A DNA stretch of 64,000 bases from Hallella bergensis DSM 17361 (GCF_000160535.1 NZ_GG704780.1:260878-324877); one strand, 5' to 3'. Counted from the first letter of the stretch, positions 9,197 to 18,896 are shown. The notes: a model not told the origin generated them from the sequence alone. Numbers and translations are program-made.

Positions 9197-10123
9197 CTAT
9201 GAAATTTCCGGGAAATCTGTTTCGTCATGTTTTGTAGTAACAGCCGACACCTGTTTTCTGATGGCCGATTTAGCCTCGATGGTGCCGTATGCGTAGTAGA
9301 AAACCAGGATTTCCCATATCATGATATAAAACCAAACGAACATGCACAGCAGGGCTGCCGCAAACGACAACCATGGGTAATAGGCGGGCATTCCGCTCGG
9401 GTCGCCCATGCTCATGCCCAAAATATTTGCATAGCAGGCCGTCTGGACAATCATAACGGGCATCAGGACGACGGTCGCGAGCAAGCAGGTGATCAGGCCA
9501 ACGAGCAATGCCAATGAGAAAAGGAATCCCCAACTACGCCAGCCCCTGCAGTAGGCCTTACCCAAAACGGTGCCCAACTTCTGTTCAGGCTCCATGCAAT
9601 ATTTCACGACGGAATAATAGGTTGGGATCAGGCACAATGCGGTGATGACGGCTCCGAGCATCATGATGCCCAGCGCAAGCACTAACGTGTTGGGGGAGGG
9701 CGGAGTTTCGGCCGTGAGAATCGGGAGATAGCCCAAGGCAACAATGATGGCCAAGAGTAAAACTGTGAGGCCGAGGCAAAGGAGATACAGTCTGCCCATC
9801 CGTGGCCAATTGGTTTTGAAACTCTGGCCATTGAGCAAGCTCACCACCCGGGCAAAGCCCCATGTCATGACGAAGAAGCTCAGGAGTGTGGAACAGGTAA
9901 TGGCCAACAACCCTGTAACATGGTCTTGGGTCTGCCCGTTGACGATATCTGTCATGGCCGGGTAGCTCACGACAAGCAAATGGGTTAGTGCGGAAATGAC
10001 GGCGAACATCAGGGCCGGCATCCATGTGCGGCTGATGATTTTTTTGAGATTGGTGCTTAACAAATCGTAAGCGGCTTGTGTACATTTGGCCAAGCTTCGA
10101 ACCTTATAGAGATCTTTGTCCAT
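9197..10123 (-). CDS. Polytopic membrane protein of unknown function
   Basis: 308 residues with about six hydrophobic segments (near 35-55, 72-95, 108-132, 143-168, 195-225 and 250-275). The short basic N-terminus contains Lys-Lys. No catalytic or transporter motif is recognised. It begins 3 bp after the RNA methyltransferase stop, so the two are almost certainly co-transcribed, with hisB downstream. The general pattern resembles uncharacterised Bacteroidales inner-membrane proteins; no function is proposed. Confidence 0.75.
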   Translation of the reverse strand: MDKDLYKVRSLAKCTQAAYDLLSTNLKKIISRTWMPALMFAVISALTHLLVVSYPAMTDIVNGQTQDHVTGLLAITCSTLLSFFVMTWGFARVVSLLNGQSFKTNWPRMGRLYLLCLGLTVLLLAIIVALGYLPILTAETPPSPNTLVLALGIMMLGAVITALCLIPTYYSVVKYCMEPEQKLGTVLGKAYCRGWRSWGFLFSLALLVGLITCLLATVVLMPVMIVQTACYANILGMSMGDPSGMPAYYPWLSFAAALLCMFVWFYIMIWEILVFYYAYGTIEAKSAIRKQVSAVTTKHDETDFPEIS

Positions 10124-10126
10124 GAT

Positions 10127-10903
10127 TTATGATATTCTTCTTCTGAATTCTGCACACGTTACGGCTGTGGCAATGGCAACGTTTAAGCTTTCGGCAGTGT
10201 CTGTGTCCGGCGGAAAGCTGGGTATGAACAGTTTGTGGGTGACGAGTTTTCGTATCTCTTCCGAAATGCCCTTGCCCTCATTGCCCATAACGATAAGTCC
10301 ATTGGCGGAAAGTTCTTGTGTGTAAATATTCTGCCCGTCGAGCAGGGTGCCATAGATCGGAACACCTTCGGGAAGGTGGGTAATAAACTGTGGGAGATTG
10401 ATGCTGTGTACCTTGACCCGCGCTATGCTGCCCATCGTGGCTTGCACAACCTTGGGATTGTAGGCGTCGGCCGTGTCTTCAGAACAGTAAACATGCTCAA
10501 TGCCAAACCAATCGGCAATGCGAATAATGGTTCCCAAGTTGCCGGGATCCTGCACACCGTCCAAGGCCAGGCAGAGTTGACGGCCGGGCATGTCGGTGGC
10601 GGTGTCTTGGGCCTCGGTCTCGGGAATGGGAAACACGCCGATAACCTGTTGCGGGGTTTTCTGGAAAGAGGCCTTGCGAAGCTCATCTTCGGTGACCTCA
10701 CTTATTTTAACTTTGCCCCATTGGTTCATTTCCATACGATGACCGGCAAACCATTCGGAAGTGGCAATGAGATGCAGCGGCGATGCCACAGCCAACAAGT
10801 CGGCCACGACCTTTGGCCCTTCGGCAACGAAAAGTCCTTCCTTGTCTCGGTTTTTCTTAAGCCCAAGCGAGTGGATAAGCTTAACAGTGGCTTTGCTAAT
10901 CAT
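10127..10903 (-). CDS. SpoU/TrmH-family RNA 2'-O-methyltransferase
   Basis: SPOUT-class methyltransferase, 258 residues from the chosen start. The N-terminal substrate-binding domain contains KNRDKEGLFVAEG, and the C-terminal knot carries the three motifs: DGVQDPGNLGTIIRIAD, NEGKGIS and ESLNVAIATAV. It probably methylates a ribose in rRNA or tRNA (RlmB/TsnR-like); the target nucleotide cannot be told. The open frame runs 45 bases further upstream, but I take the ATG at 10903, because a TATCTTTG box overlaps the longer version and homology begins here. The promoter lies only 4 bases before this ATG, so the mRNA may be leaderless. Divergent from tamL. Confidence 0.9.
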   Translation of the reverse strand: MISKATVKLIHSLGLKKNRDKEGLFVAEGPKVVADLLAVASPLHLIATSEWFAGHRMEMNQWGKVKISEVTEDELRKASFQKTPQQVIGVFPIPETEAQDTATDMPGRQLCLALDGVQDPGNLGTIIRIADWFGIEHVYCSEDTADAYNPKVVQATMGSIARVKVHSINLPQFITHLPEGVPIYGTLLDGQNIYTQELSANGLIVMGNEGKGISEEIRKLVTHKLFIPSFPPDTDTAESLNVAIATAVTCAEFRRRIS

Positions 10904-10907
10904 ATTG

Positions 10908-10915
10908 CAAAGATA
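10908..10915 (-). promoter_or_regulatory. -7 box of the RNA methyltransferase gene
   Basis: TATCTTTG on the minus strand, exact TAnnTTTG consensus, ending 4 bases before the ATG. No clear -33 TTTG. Transcription would begin at or within a few bases of the start codon. Confidence 0.7.
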
Positions 10916-10980
10916 CTTAATAAGTTCGTAAGTCATCGAAAATTCCATGTTAATGTATGCTATCTGTGAATTAAATGCTT

Positions 10981-10988
10981 TATCTTTG
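10981..10988 (+). promoter_or_regulatory. -7 box of tamL
   Basis: TATCTTTG on the plus strand, 20 bases before the TTG start of tamL. It is divergent from the methyltransferase box about 65 bp away. Confidence 0.7.
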
Positions 10989-11008
10989 CACCCAAAACAG
11001 CAAATTCA

Positions 11009-13231
11009 TTGAAAACAAAACACACCATTCTTTTTGCTGTAGTTGCATGTCTCGTAGCGGCATGCAGCTCTACCAAGTTTGTTCCGGACAAAAGCTATTT
11101 TTTGGAGAGCGTGGAGGTGAAGGCCGATGAGAAATATGTTGATGCGGCCACCCTGGCTCCCTATGTTCGGCAGCAAGCCAATTCCAGATGGTTTTCCTTG
11201 TTCAAGATTCCGCTTGCAACCTATACGCTTTCCGGGAAGGATACTACAAAATGGATTAACAGAACTTTGCAGAAGATTGGCGAAGAGCCTGTTATATATG
11301 ATTCGATACAGGCAGAACTATCTAAAGAAGACCTGCGGAGAGCATTGCAGAACATGGGATATATGCATGCTCAGGTGGACTTGAAGACCAAGGTGAAGGG
11401 TAAAAAACTCAAGGCCATTTATACGCTGCATCCCGGTTTACCCTATGTTATCAACAACATTGATTATGACATCAGGGACAAGAATATCGAGACTGTCCTC
11501 AAAAATTACAGTAAAAATACGCATAAGAGTAACAAGGGACAGGGGCTTCGTGCAGGCGATCTGTTCACGGTGAAGTTGTTGGATGAAGAGCGGGAGCGCA
11601 TTACCAATATATTGATGGATTCGGGCTTTTACCGTTTCCATAAGGATTACATTCAATATGAGGCAGACTCCGCATCAAACAGCTTAGGTGTGGGGCTGAC
11701 GCTGGAGTTGTTGAAGTATCGAACGGATAACACCGGCCCCGGTAAGCCACATCCCCGCTATACGATAAGAAACATTAGCTATCAGGGTGGGGCAGACGGA
11801 TATATCCCCTTGAGACAGAAAGTGTTGGAAAACAGTACGGCCATCAGGGCCGGAAAGCCGTTCTGCGCCTCTGACTTGCAGAAGACATACAACAACTTTG
11901 GTCGGATGAAGGCGGTGAGATACACGGACATACGTTTTAGGGAACTACCCGACACGACATTGCTCGATGTGGATATCAATGTGAGTATGGACAAGCAGAG
12001 GTCGGTGTCTTTCAGACCTGAAGGTACCAATACGGCGGGAAATCTTGGAGCGGCAGCCACGCTGACCTATGAAAACAGGAATATATTCCGTGGTGCGGAA
12101 ACTTTTAGTGTGGAACTGCGCAGTGCCTTTGAGGCAATTACAGGACTTGAAGGCTACAACGACGAGGATTACGAGGAATACAACGTCGAGGCCAAGTTGC
12201 TGTTCCCACGGTTCATTGCACCGTTCCTCTCACGATCCTTCCGTCGGAGAAGCACTGCCACATCTGAACTCTCGCTGACGTGGGACTTGCAAAACCGACC
12301 GGAATTTCATCGCAGGGTTTTCTCAACGGCGTGGCGCTACCGATGGGCAACGCCTGCTCGCCACACCTCCTATCGTTTGGATCTTCTCGACCTGAACTAT
12401 GTCTATATGCCTTGGATCAGCGAGACTTTCAAGCATGATTATCTCGACAGCGTGTCCAACCGTAATGCTATTCTGCGATATAATTATGAGAATCTCTTCA
12501 TCATGAAGACGGGATTAGGTGTCTCTTATAGCGACGGTGTGGATGTTATCAGGGCGAATGTGGAGACGGCAGGCAATATCTTGGACTGCTTTTCAAACCT
12601 CATCGGAAGCAAGAAAAACGAAAGCGGGCAATACACTTTTTTCAATATCGCGTATGCACAATATGTGAAATTCGACTTCGAGTACACTCATTTGTTCCGT
12701 TTCGACCAGCATAACGAACTTGCCCTGCACGCTGATTGTGGCATTGCCTGGCCTTATGGCAACAGTAAGATACTGCCGTTTGAGAAGCGCTATTTCGCAG
12801 GTGGCGCCAATAGTCTGAGGGGATGGAGCGTGCGGTCGTTGGGACCGGGCAAGTATCGCGGAACCGATGGTCGAATTGACTTTATCAACCAAACGGGAGA
12901 CATGAAACTTTATCTCAGTGCGGAATATCGCACGTTTCTCTTTTGGAAACTCCATGGTGCGGCATTCTTGGACGCAGGCAATGTGTGGACTTTGCGCAAT
13001 TATGCCGAACAGCCCGGTGGACAATTCAAGATAGACGAGTTTTACAAGCAGATTGCAATGGGGTATGGTATTGGGTTGCGGTTGAATTTTGATTATTTCA
13101 TCCTGAGATTTGACATGGGCATGAAAGCTATCAACCCGGCCTATGAAAGCCGAAAGGAGCATTGGGCTGTGCTCAATCCTGATTTGAAGCGCGACTTCTG
13201 CTTCCATTTTGCCGTGGGAATGCCATTCTAA
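11009..13231 (+). CDS. tamL: TamL-type BamA/TamA-like outer-membrane lipoprotein
   Basis: Omp85-superfamily outer-membrane protein of 740 residues, the lipidated TamA counterpart of Bacteroidetes, thought to work with TamB in outer-membrane biogenesis. The N-terminus is a lipoprotein signal ending LVAAC (Cys about residue 19). POTRA-like modules follow (about 30-330; e.g. GYMHAQVDLKTKVKGKK), then a C-terminal beta-barrel with a GGANSLRGW segment (the Omp85 RGF-type motif region), finishing in aromatic Phe (GMPF). The start is TTG at 11009: no in-frame ATG lies between the promoter box at 10981 and the signal peptide. Its place divergent from a SpoU methyltransferase is, from memory, a recurrent Bacteroidetes arrangement. 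Confidence 0.88.
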   Translation: MKTKHTILFAVVACLVAACSSTKFVPDKSYFLESVEVKADEKYVDAATLAPYVRQQANSRWFSLFKIPLATYTLSGKDTTKWINRTLQKIGEEPVIYDSIQAELSKEDLRRALQNMGYMHAQVDLKTKVKGKKLKAIYTLHPGLPYVINNIDYDIRDKNIETVLKNYSKNTHKSNKGQGLRAGDLFTVKLLDEERERITNILMDSGFYRFHKDYIQYEADSASNSLGVGLTLELLKYRTDNTGPGKPHPRYTIRNISYQGGADGYIPLRQKVLENSTAIRAGKPFCASDLQKTYNNFGRMKAVRYTDIRFRELPDTTLLDVDINVSMDKQRSVSFRPEGTNTAGNLGAAATLTYENRNIFRGAETFSVELRSAFEAITGLEGYNDEDYEEYNVEAKLLFPRFIAPFLSRSFRRRSTATSELSLTWDLQNRPEFHRRVFSTAWRYRWATPARHTSYRLDLLDLNYVYMPWISETFKHDYLDSVSNRNAILRYNYENLFIMKTGLGVSYSDGVDVIRANVETAGNILDCFSNLIGSKKNESGQYTFFNIAYAQYVKFDFEYTHLFRFDQHNELALHADCGIAWPYGNSKILPFEKRYFAGGANSLRGWSVRSLGPGKYRGTDGRIDFINQTGDMKLYLSAEYRTFLFWKLHGAAFLDAGNVWTLRNYAEQPGGQFKIDEFYKQIAMGYGIGLRLNFDYFILRFDMGMKAINPAYESRKEHWAVLNPDLKRDFCFHFAVGMPF

Positions 13232-13251
13232 ACGAATGATTTGGACATAGA

Positions 13252-13290
13252 AAAGCCTGCTGAACAACATGGGTTCAGCAGGCTTTGTTT
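13252..13290. terminator. Bidirectional terminator between tamL and lpdA
   Basis: Perfect 14-bp inverted repeat (13252-13265 / 13273-13286) with a 7-base loop, flanked by AAAA on the left and TTT on the right. It can end both the tamL and the convergent gcv/lpdA transcripts. Confidence 0.85.
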
Positions 13291-13305
13291 ACTTCGTCGG
13301 TTTGC

Positions 13306-14631
13306 TCAACGTCTTGCTGCGTCAAGAAGAATCTCGCTGAGGGTGGGGTGGATGTGTACGATGGCTGACAATTGGTCACGCGTGACATCCAAATTCATCA
13401 GGGCTGATATCTCCTGAACCATACTGGCAGCGTCTGCACCAAGGACATGACAGGCTATAATTTTGTCGTTATCATCAAAAAGTAACTTGACAAAACCGTC
13501 GGTCTGCTCCATGGCTTGTGCCCGTCCGTTGGCTCGATAGATGGCTTTCTTCGCGGTGAAAGGAATGCCGTTGGCCTTGCAATATTCCTCCGTCGGCCCT
13601 ACCGATGCGGCTTCAGGACGGGTAAATACGGCTGCCGGCATAATGTCCAAGCGAATGCGATCACGTTTGTCTAAGATGTGATTTACGGCACGGTATCCTT
13701 GGAATGTGGCTGCATGTGCCAGCATCTGGCGTCCGTTGACGTCGCCGATGGCATAGATATGGCCCAGATTGGTCTGCATGTTGTCGTTGGTAACAATTCC
13801 CATCTTGCCATGCTCTATACCCACTGCTTCTAAGTTTAATCCTTCGACGTGCGGCTTTCTGCCGGTGGCCACAAGTATGGCATCAGCCTCTACGCTTGTC
13901 TCCACACCTTTCTTGACATCCTTAAAGACAACCAGGCGATCCTCAATCTTTTGTACGGCTGCTCCCAGATAGAATCGAATGCCCTGCTTCTCCATCATCT
14001 TGCGCAATCTACGCGCAATTTCTGAATCCATCGTGGGCAGACATTCTTTCATGAATTCCACAACGCTGACCTGGCATCCGAAACTTGAGAACACGGAGGC
14101 CATCTCCATTCCGATGACACCTGCGCCCACAATGCAAAGACTCGAGGGCAAGGTTTCGCAGGCAAGGAGTTCTTCGGAGGTTACCACGTGTTGGCTCATC
14201 GGTTGGCCGTCGCTTCCGAGTCCGGGAATGGGAGGTAGCTTGGCGGTGGAGCCTGTGGCAATGATGATATGGTCGGCTTCGATTTCTTCATCTCCCACGA
14301 CCACGGAGTGCTTGCTTCTGAAAGCGGCTTTTCCCTGAATCAAGGTAATGCCCGGCTGGTGCATCAAGGCTTCCACGCCCTGCCTGAGATTACTGACGAT
14401 GCCATCTTTTCTTTGAACAGCTGCTTGGAACAGGGCCTGACCATTGTCCTTTCCAAGTGCATTCTCAGCATCGTGCACGAGGGCTTTGGTAGGGATGCAC
14501 CCACTGTTCAGGCACGTTCCTCCGACATCATTCTTTTCGATGACAACTACCTGCAGCCCTTGACGTGCAGCATATACGGCAGTCTCGTAGCCCCCGGGGC
14601 CGCTGCCGATAATAATAAGGTCTGTTTTCAT
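13306..14631 (-). CDS. lpdA: Dihydrolipoyl dehydrogenase (glycine cleavage L protein)
   Basis: FAD-dependent disulfide oxidoreductase of 441 residues that reoxidises dihydrolipoyl groups with NAD+. It has an N-terminal GxGxxG (IGSGPGGYETA), redox pair Cys40/Cys45 in GGTCLNSGCIPTKA, a second NAD-binding GAGVIGMEMASVF, the FAD motif YAIGDVNG, and the C-terminal dimer-interface HIHPTLSE with the active-site His-Glu pair. As the last gene of the gcv operon, starting with a 4-base ATGA overlap with gcvPB, it is most likely the dedicated L protein; it could also serve 2-oxoacid dehydrogenases elsewhere. Confidence 0.96.
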   Translation of the reverse strand: MKTDLIIIGSGPGGYETAVYAARQGLQVVVIEKNDVGGTCLNSGCIPTKALVHDAENALGKDNGQALFQAAVQRKDGIVSNLRQGVEALMHQPGITLIQGKAAFRSKHSVVVGDEEIEADHIIIATGSTAKLPPIPGLGSDGQPMSQHVVTSEELLACETLPSSLCIVGAGVIGMEMASVFSSFGCQVSVVEFMKECLPTMDSEIARRLRKMMEKQGIRFYLGAAVQKIEDRLVVFKDVKKGVETSVEADAILVATGRKPHVEGLNLEAVGIEHGKMGIVTNDNMQTNLGHIYAIGDVNGRQMLAHAATFQGYRAVNHILDKRDRIRLDIMPAAVFTRPEAASVGPTEEYCKANGIPFTAKKAIYRANGRAQAMEQTDGFVKLLFDDNDKIIACHVLGADAASMVQEISALMNLDVTRDQLSAIVHIHPTLSEILLDAARR

Positions 14632-16016
14632 GATTCTTCTGGGAATATGAGAATGGGATGTCGTGCAGCCTGCACATCGTCTACTCTCGAAATAGGCGTA
14701 TTGTGCGGTGCTGACTTCACCAGTTCAGGCTGCTCTGCTGCCTCGCGGGCAATCCGGTGCATAACCTCAACAAACTTGTCTATACTTTCCAAGCTCTCGT
14801 TTTCGGTGGGTTCAATCATCATGGCCTCATGGAACAGCAATGGGAAGTAGATGGTTGGGGCGTGATAACCAAAGTCGAGTAATCGCTTGGCAATGTCCAT
14901 CGTGGTTACTCCGGTGGACTTATCACGTAGTCCGTTGAATACAAACTCATGTTTGGAAAGTCCCTTAATGGGCAGTTCATAATGATCCTTGAGTTGCTCT
15001 TTGATGTAGGTGGCATTGAGCGTAGCCAATGGACCGACGTTTTTGATATTCTCCTTGCCCAAGGACAGAATATAGCTCAATGCCCGAAGCTCTACCAGGA
15101 AGTTGCCGTGATAGGGATTCACTGTAGGGAAGAAAGGCTGCAACCCCTCGCGCACGCCTACCGGACCACTGCCCGGTCCTCCTCCGCCATGAGGTGTGGA
15201 GAACGTTTTATGCAAGTTGAGATGTACCACGTCAAATCCCATGTCGCCCGGTCTGCATACGCCAAGCAGTGGGTTCAGGTTAGCTCCATCATAATACATC
15301 AAGCCACCGCAATTGTGAACCCGCTCTACAATGTCTGTGATATCATGCTCAAAGAGTCCAAGCGTGTTTGGATTAGTCATCATCATGGCAGCAACCGAGT
15401 CGTCGAGTTTGGCGGACAGGTCGTCTATGTCTATCGTCCCGTCAGGTTTGCTCTTCACTTCGACCACCTCCAGTCCGCATACTGCTGCCGAGGCGGGGTT
15501 GGTGCCATGTGCCGAGTCGGGCACGATAACCTTTGTTCGTTTGCTGTCTCCACGGCTTTCATGATAACCACGGATAATCATCAGGCCCGTTAATTCGCCA
15601 TGAGCACCGGCGCATGGTTTCAACGTGAAGTCTGCCATACCCGTAATTTCCGACAGAACTTTGCGCAACGTCTTGCTCACAGCTACCGCCCCGCACGTAG
15701 TTTCTTCCGGTTGCAGAGGGTGTAGATTTAGGAAGTGACGACTCCCCGCTATCTCGTCATTGATTTTAGGATTGTATTTCATTGTACATGATCCTAAGGG
15801 ATATAAGCCGTTGTCCACGCCAAAGTTGTTGCCACTGTGATTGGTATAATGGCGCACCACAGTCAACTCGTCACATTCGGGCAATTCGGCCTCATGCTCC
15901 CTGCAGACTGATTGGGGTAGAGCATGGTGTGGGAACTCATTCTTGGGCAGACTGTAGCCCTCTCGTCCGGCTTTGCTGAGTTCAAAGATAAGATTGTGAT
16001 AAAATTTGTTATTCAT
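14628..16016 (-). CDS. gcvPB: Glycine dehydrogenase (decarboxylating) subunit 2
   Basis: PLP-binding half of the two-subunit P protein of the glycine cleavage system; it decarboxylates glycine and passes aminomethyl to lipoyl-GcvH. 462 residues. The PLP lysine is in LNLHKTFSTPHGGGGPG (Lys270), with the glycine-rich loop directly after. NYPLGSCTMKYNPK-like and AGAHGEL motifs are present upstream. It starts 14 bp after gcvPA and overlaps lpdA by 4 bases. The subunit split (PA/PB) rather than a fused ~950-residue P protein is visible directly. Confidence 0.96.
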   Translation of the reverse strand: MNNKFYHNLIFELSKAGREGYSLPKNEFPHHALPQSVCREHEAELPECDELTVVRHYTNHSGNNFGVDNGLYPLGSCTMKYNPKINDEIAGSRHFLNLHPLQPEETTCGAVAVSKTLRKVLSEITGMADFTLKPCAGAHGELTGLMIIRGYHESRGDSKRTKVIVPDSAHGTNPASAAVCGLEVVEVKSKPDGTIDIDDLSAKLDDSVAAMMMTNPNTLGLFEHDITDIVERVHNCGGLMYYDGANLNPLLGVCRPGDMGFDVVHLNLHKTFSTPHGGGGPGSGPVGVREGLQPFFPTVNPYHGNFLVELRALSYILSLGKENIKNVGPLATLNATYIKEQLKDHYELPIKGLSKHEFVFNGLRDKSTGVTTMDIAKRLLDFGYHAPTIYFPLLFHEAMMIEPTENESLESIDKFVEVMHRIAREAAEQPELVKSAPHNTPISRVDDVQAARHPILIFPEES

Positions 16017-16030
16017 AACGGTCTCCTTTC

Positions 16031-17347
16031 TTATTTAATCAAACTCAACAGTCTGTCAGCTTCATCCTTCGTTCGCTGCTCAGTCATGGCCAACATCAAA
16101 GTGTCGTCGGATATTTTCACTCCACCAAAAAAGCCATTCTCAAGCCATAGCTGTTGGAGGGCATCAAGGTCTCCGTCATACTTCACGCAAAATTCATTCA
16201 GGAACGCTCTGCCTGGGAAAGCATCGTGAAACCTCCCCGTAGCCAGCAGCGCGTCGTGCAAATAGTGTGCTCCGTCGCATCCCATCTGTGCAGCATGCCG
16301 TAGGCCTTTCTTACCCATAAGAGCCATATAGAGCGTAACCCAAAGTGTCATCAGCCCCTGGTTGGAGCAGATGTTAGACGTTGCTTTTTCGCGTCGGATA
16401 TGCTGTTCGCGGGCTTGCAATGTGAGAACAAACACACGCTGGCCGTCCTGATCAGTGGTCTGACCTACAATCCTGCCAGGCATCTTGCGCATGTGTTTCT
16501 CTAATGTACACATGTATCCAAGATAAGGGCCACCCCAAGCCATCGGTATTCCAAGACTTTGGGCTTCGCCAACGGCGATGTCGGCACCCCATTCGCCAGG
16601 TGATTTGAGCAAGGCGAGGTCGGCTGCAATACTGTTAATGATGAAGAGTGCCTTCTTGTCGTGACACATATCGGCAACCCCCGAGAAGTCTTCGATAATA
16701 CCATAATAGTTGGGTTGCTGCACGATCACGCCGGCCACACCGCCTTGTGCGAGCATGTCGGGCAATGTGGAGAAGTCGGTTGCACCGTTGTTTTGAGGAA
16801 TCATCTCTATTCCCACACCCTGAAAATGAGCATATGTTTTGACCACTTCCAACACCTTGGGGTCTATCGTCTCAGATATCAGCACGCGGTCAGACTTCCT
16901 TACACTGGCATGTGCCATCATTGCAGCTTCGGCCGTGGCCGTTGAACCATCATACATCGAGGCGTTAGAAACCTGCATACCGGTAAGGCGTGCCATCATC
17001 GTCTGGTACTCGAAGATATAGTGTAATGTGCCTTGGGACACCTCTGCCTGATAGGGCGTATAGCTTGTCAAGTATTCTGAACGGCTTGTGATTTGAGGAA
17101 TCACTGACGGCACATAATGGTCGTACACTCCTGCTCCGGCAAAACATATTTTTTGTTGATTCTCAGAGCCGAGTTCCTCAAAATAGTGCCGTATCTCCAT
17201 TTCGCTCTTTGCCTCAGGAAGATGGTAGTCTCCTTTTAGCCTCACATCCTTTGGAACATCTGCATAGAGATCGTCCAAGGACTTCATTCCGATAACATCC
17301 AGCATGTGCTGGATGTCGTCAGTGGTATGTGGGAAATATTTAAACAT
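16031..17347 (-). CDS. gcvPA: Glycine dehydrogenase (decarboxylating) subunit 1
   Basis: N-terminal half of P protein, 438 residues; it forms an alpha2beta2 enzyme with GcvPB. Family blocks seen: YFPHTxxDIQxMLDxIG at the N-terminus, FAGAGVYDHYVPSVI, YTPYQAEVSQGTLHYIFEYQTMMARLTGM, and the Gly-rich GAQSLGIPMAWGGPYLG-type block (here EAQSLGIPMAWGGPYLG). It has no PLP lysine motif, as expected for this subunit. It lies 31 bp downstream of gcvH. Confidence 0.96.
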   Translation of the reverse strand: MFKYFPHTTDDIQHMLDVIGMKSLDDLYADVPKDVRLKGDYHLPEAKSEMEIRHYFEELGSENQQKICFAGAGVYDHYVPSVIPQITSRSEYLTSYTPYQAEVSQGTLHYIFEYQTMMARLTGMQVSNASMYDGSTATAEAAMMAHASVRKSDRVLISETIDPKVLEVVKTYAHFQGVGIEMIPQNNGATDFSTLPDMLAQGGVAGVIVQQPNYYGIIEDFSGVADMCHDKKALFIINSIAADLALLKSPGEWGADIAVGEAQSLGIPMAWGGPYLGYMCTLEKHMRKMPGRIVGQTTDQDGQRVFVLTLQAREQHIRREKATSNICSNQGLMTLWVTLYMALMGKKGLRHAAQMGCDGAHYLHDALLATGRFHDAFPGRAFLNEFCVKYDGDLDALQQLWLENGFFGGVKISDDTLMLAMTEQRTKDEADRLLSLIK

Positions 17348-17378
17348 GGTTCCGCGTCGTTTATCTCATGCGTGTTAC

Positions 17379-17738
17379 TTACTTGACAGAAGCCAGATAC
17401 TCTTCTTCGCTCATTAGGTCATCTAACTCAGAGGCATCTGAAAGCTTCACTTTGATAATCCAGTTTGCATTCGCATCTTTGTTGATTAACTCGGGTTCAT
17501 CTTCCAGAGCCTCATTCACTTCAACAACAGTGCCGCTCACCGGGCTCATCAAGTCACTGGCAGCCTTCACGCTCTCCACGGCTCCGAAGTCCTCGCCAGC
17601 CGTTATTTCGTCATCCACATCAGGCAGGTCTACATATACAATGTTACCCAAAGCCTTCTGTGCATAATCTGTAATACCAATATAACCAAATTCGCCTTCT
17701 ACGCGAACATATTCATGGGAATCGCAATAATAAGTCAT
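17379..17738 (-). CDS. gcvH: Glycine cleavage system H protein
   Basis: Lipoyl carrier of 119 residues that shuttles the aminomethyl group between P, T and L proteins. The lipoylation site is Lys58 in ESVKAASD, followed by the conserved SPVSG turn. N-terminal HEYVRVEG and GITDYAQKALG blocks are typical. Length is normal for the family (about 125). It lies 11 bp after gcvT and 31 bp before gcvPA. Confidence 0.97.
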   Translation of the reverse strand: MTYYCDSHEYVRVEGEFGYIGITDYAQKALGNIVYVDLPDVDDEITAGEDFGAVESVKAASDLMSPVSGTVVEVNEALEDEPELINKDANANWIIKVKLSDASELDDLMSEEEYLASVK

Positions 17739-17749
17739 AATCTTTAATT

Positions 17750-18835
17750 TTATTTTTTGTAATGTTTATCATAGAATTTCTTTTTGACAATGGTGCCGGG
17801 GAACAATTTCTTTCGAATCTGCACTTCCACCTTGTCGCCCAACTTCAGGCTGGCATCAACCAGAGCCACCGCACAGCTTTTGTCCACGGAGATGAGTCGG
17901 TAGCCGGTGGTTACCTCGCCCACTTCCTTGCCGTCCTTCAGCACCTTGTAGCCATGGCGCGGCACAGCACGGTCTTCCATTTCAATGCCGCGAAGCCGCA
18001 TCGCAGGTCCTTCTTCCTTTTGCTTGGCCACAGCCTCTTTCCCAATAAACTCAGGTTTATCGAACTTGCAAAACATGCTTAGACCAGCCATCACGGGTGA
18101 GATCTTGTCCGACAACTCGTCACCATAAAGTGGCAACCCGACCTCAAAGCGAAGCGTGTCGCGGCATCCCAAGCCACAAGGCACACATTGTCCGCTTGCC
18201 ATGAGCTTGTCCCATTGTTCCACGATAAAGTCATGAGAGCCGTAAATCTCAAAACCGTCCTCGCCCGTATAGCCTGTTCGGCTGATAATGATCTCCTCCT
18301 GGCCAGTGTCAATCGTCTTTGCAGTATAAAACTTCAAGTCACTGCAATCCCAGCCAAGCACCTCGGCCAGCACCTTTTCCGACTCTGGGCCTTGTACAGC
18401 CAGTTGTCCGTAGCGTTCCGAAGCATGGTCTATCTCAACGTCGAATCCCTCCTTGTTGCTCATCATCCACTCCACATCTTTATCAATATTGGCTGCGTTA
18501 ATGACAACAAAGAACTCCTGGTCGCCCATTTTGTAGACCAACAAATCGTCCACCGTGCCTCCATCGGGATAGAGCATCATACCATAGTATATCTGGTGGA
18601 TGGGCGCCCCAGTCACATCGTTGGTAAAAATATGGTTGATATACCTCTCTGCATCTTTTCCCCTGACAAAGACTTCACCCATATGGGATACATCGAAAAC
18701 ACCGCAATGCTGCCGAACAGCATTGTGCTCTTCAATAATGGAAGTGTATTGTATGGGCATATCAAAGCCACCAAAAGGTTGAATGAGCGCACCCAATTTG
18801 GTGTGTCGCTCATAAAGGCAAGTTCGTTTGTTCAT
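17750..18835 (-). CDS. gcvT: Aminomethyltransferase (glycine cleavage T protein)
   Basis: Tetrahydrofolate-dependent aminomethyltransferase of 361 residues, producing 5,10-methylene-THF and ammonia from aminomethyl-GcvH. It has the [11 protein letters not shown] N-terminus ([19 protein letters not shown]), the FDVSHMGE block, the conserved Asp in the INAANIDKD region, and [11 protein letters not shown]. It is the first gene of gcvT-H-PA-PB-lpdA and is preceded by a TAAGTTTG box. A glycine riboswitch was looked for and not found in the short (about 55-nt) leader. Confidence 0.97.
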   Translation of the reverse strand: MNKRTCLYERHTKLGALIQPFGGFDMPIQYTSIIEEHNAVRQHCGVFDVSHMGEVFVRGKDAERYINHIFTNDVTGAPIHQIYYGMMLYPDGGTVDDLLVYKMGDQEFFVVINAANIDKDVEWMMSNKEGFDVEIDHASERYGQLAVQGPESEKVLAEVLGWDCSDLKFYTAKTIDTGQEEIIISRTGYTGEDGFEIYGSHDFIVEQWDKLMASGQCVPCGLGCRDTLRFEVGLPLYGDELSDKISPVMAGLSMFCKFDKPEFIGKEAVAKQKEEGPAMRLRGIEMEDRAVPRHGYKVLKDGKEVGEVTTGYRLISVDKSCAVALVDASLKLGDKVEVQIRKKLFPGTIVKKKFYDKHYKK

Positions 18836-18888
18836 CGGCCTATATTATATTGTTGTTAGTTCTTGAATGTATCGGCATTCTTCGTCTG

Positions 18889-18896
18889 CAAACTTA
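18889..18896 (-). promoter_or_regulatory. -7 box of the gcv operon
   Basis: TAAGTTTG on the minus strand, about 53 bases upstream of the gcvT ATG. No convincing -33 TTTG at 19-20 bases. Confidence 0.55.

Noticed and set aside
18836..18890. Possible glycine riboswitch before gcvT
   Set aside because: The leader after the promoter box is only about 55 bases and lacks the conserved tandem-aptamer core; it cannot hold a glycine riboswitch.
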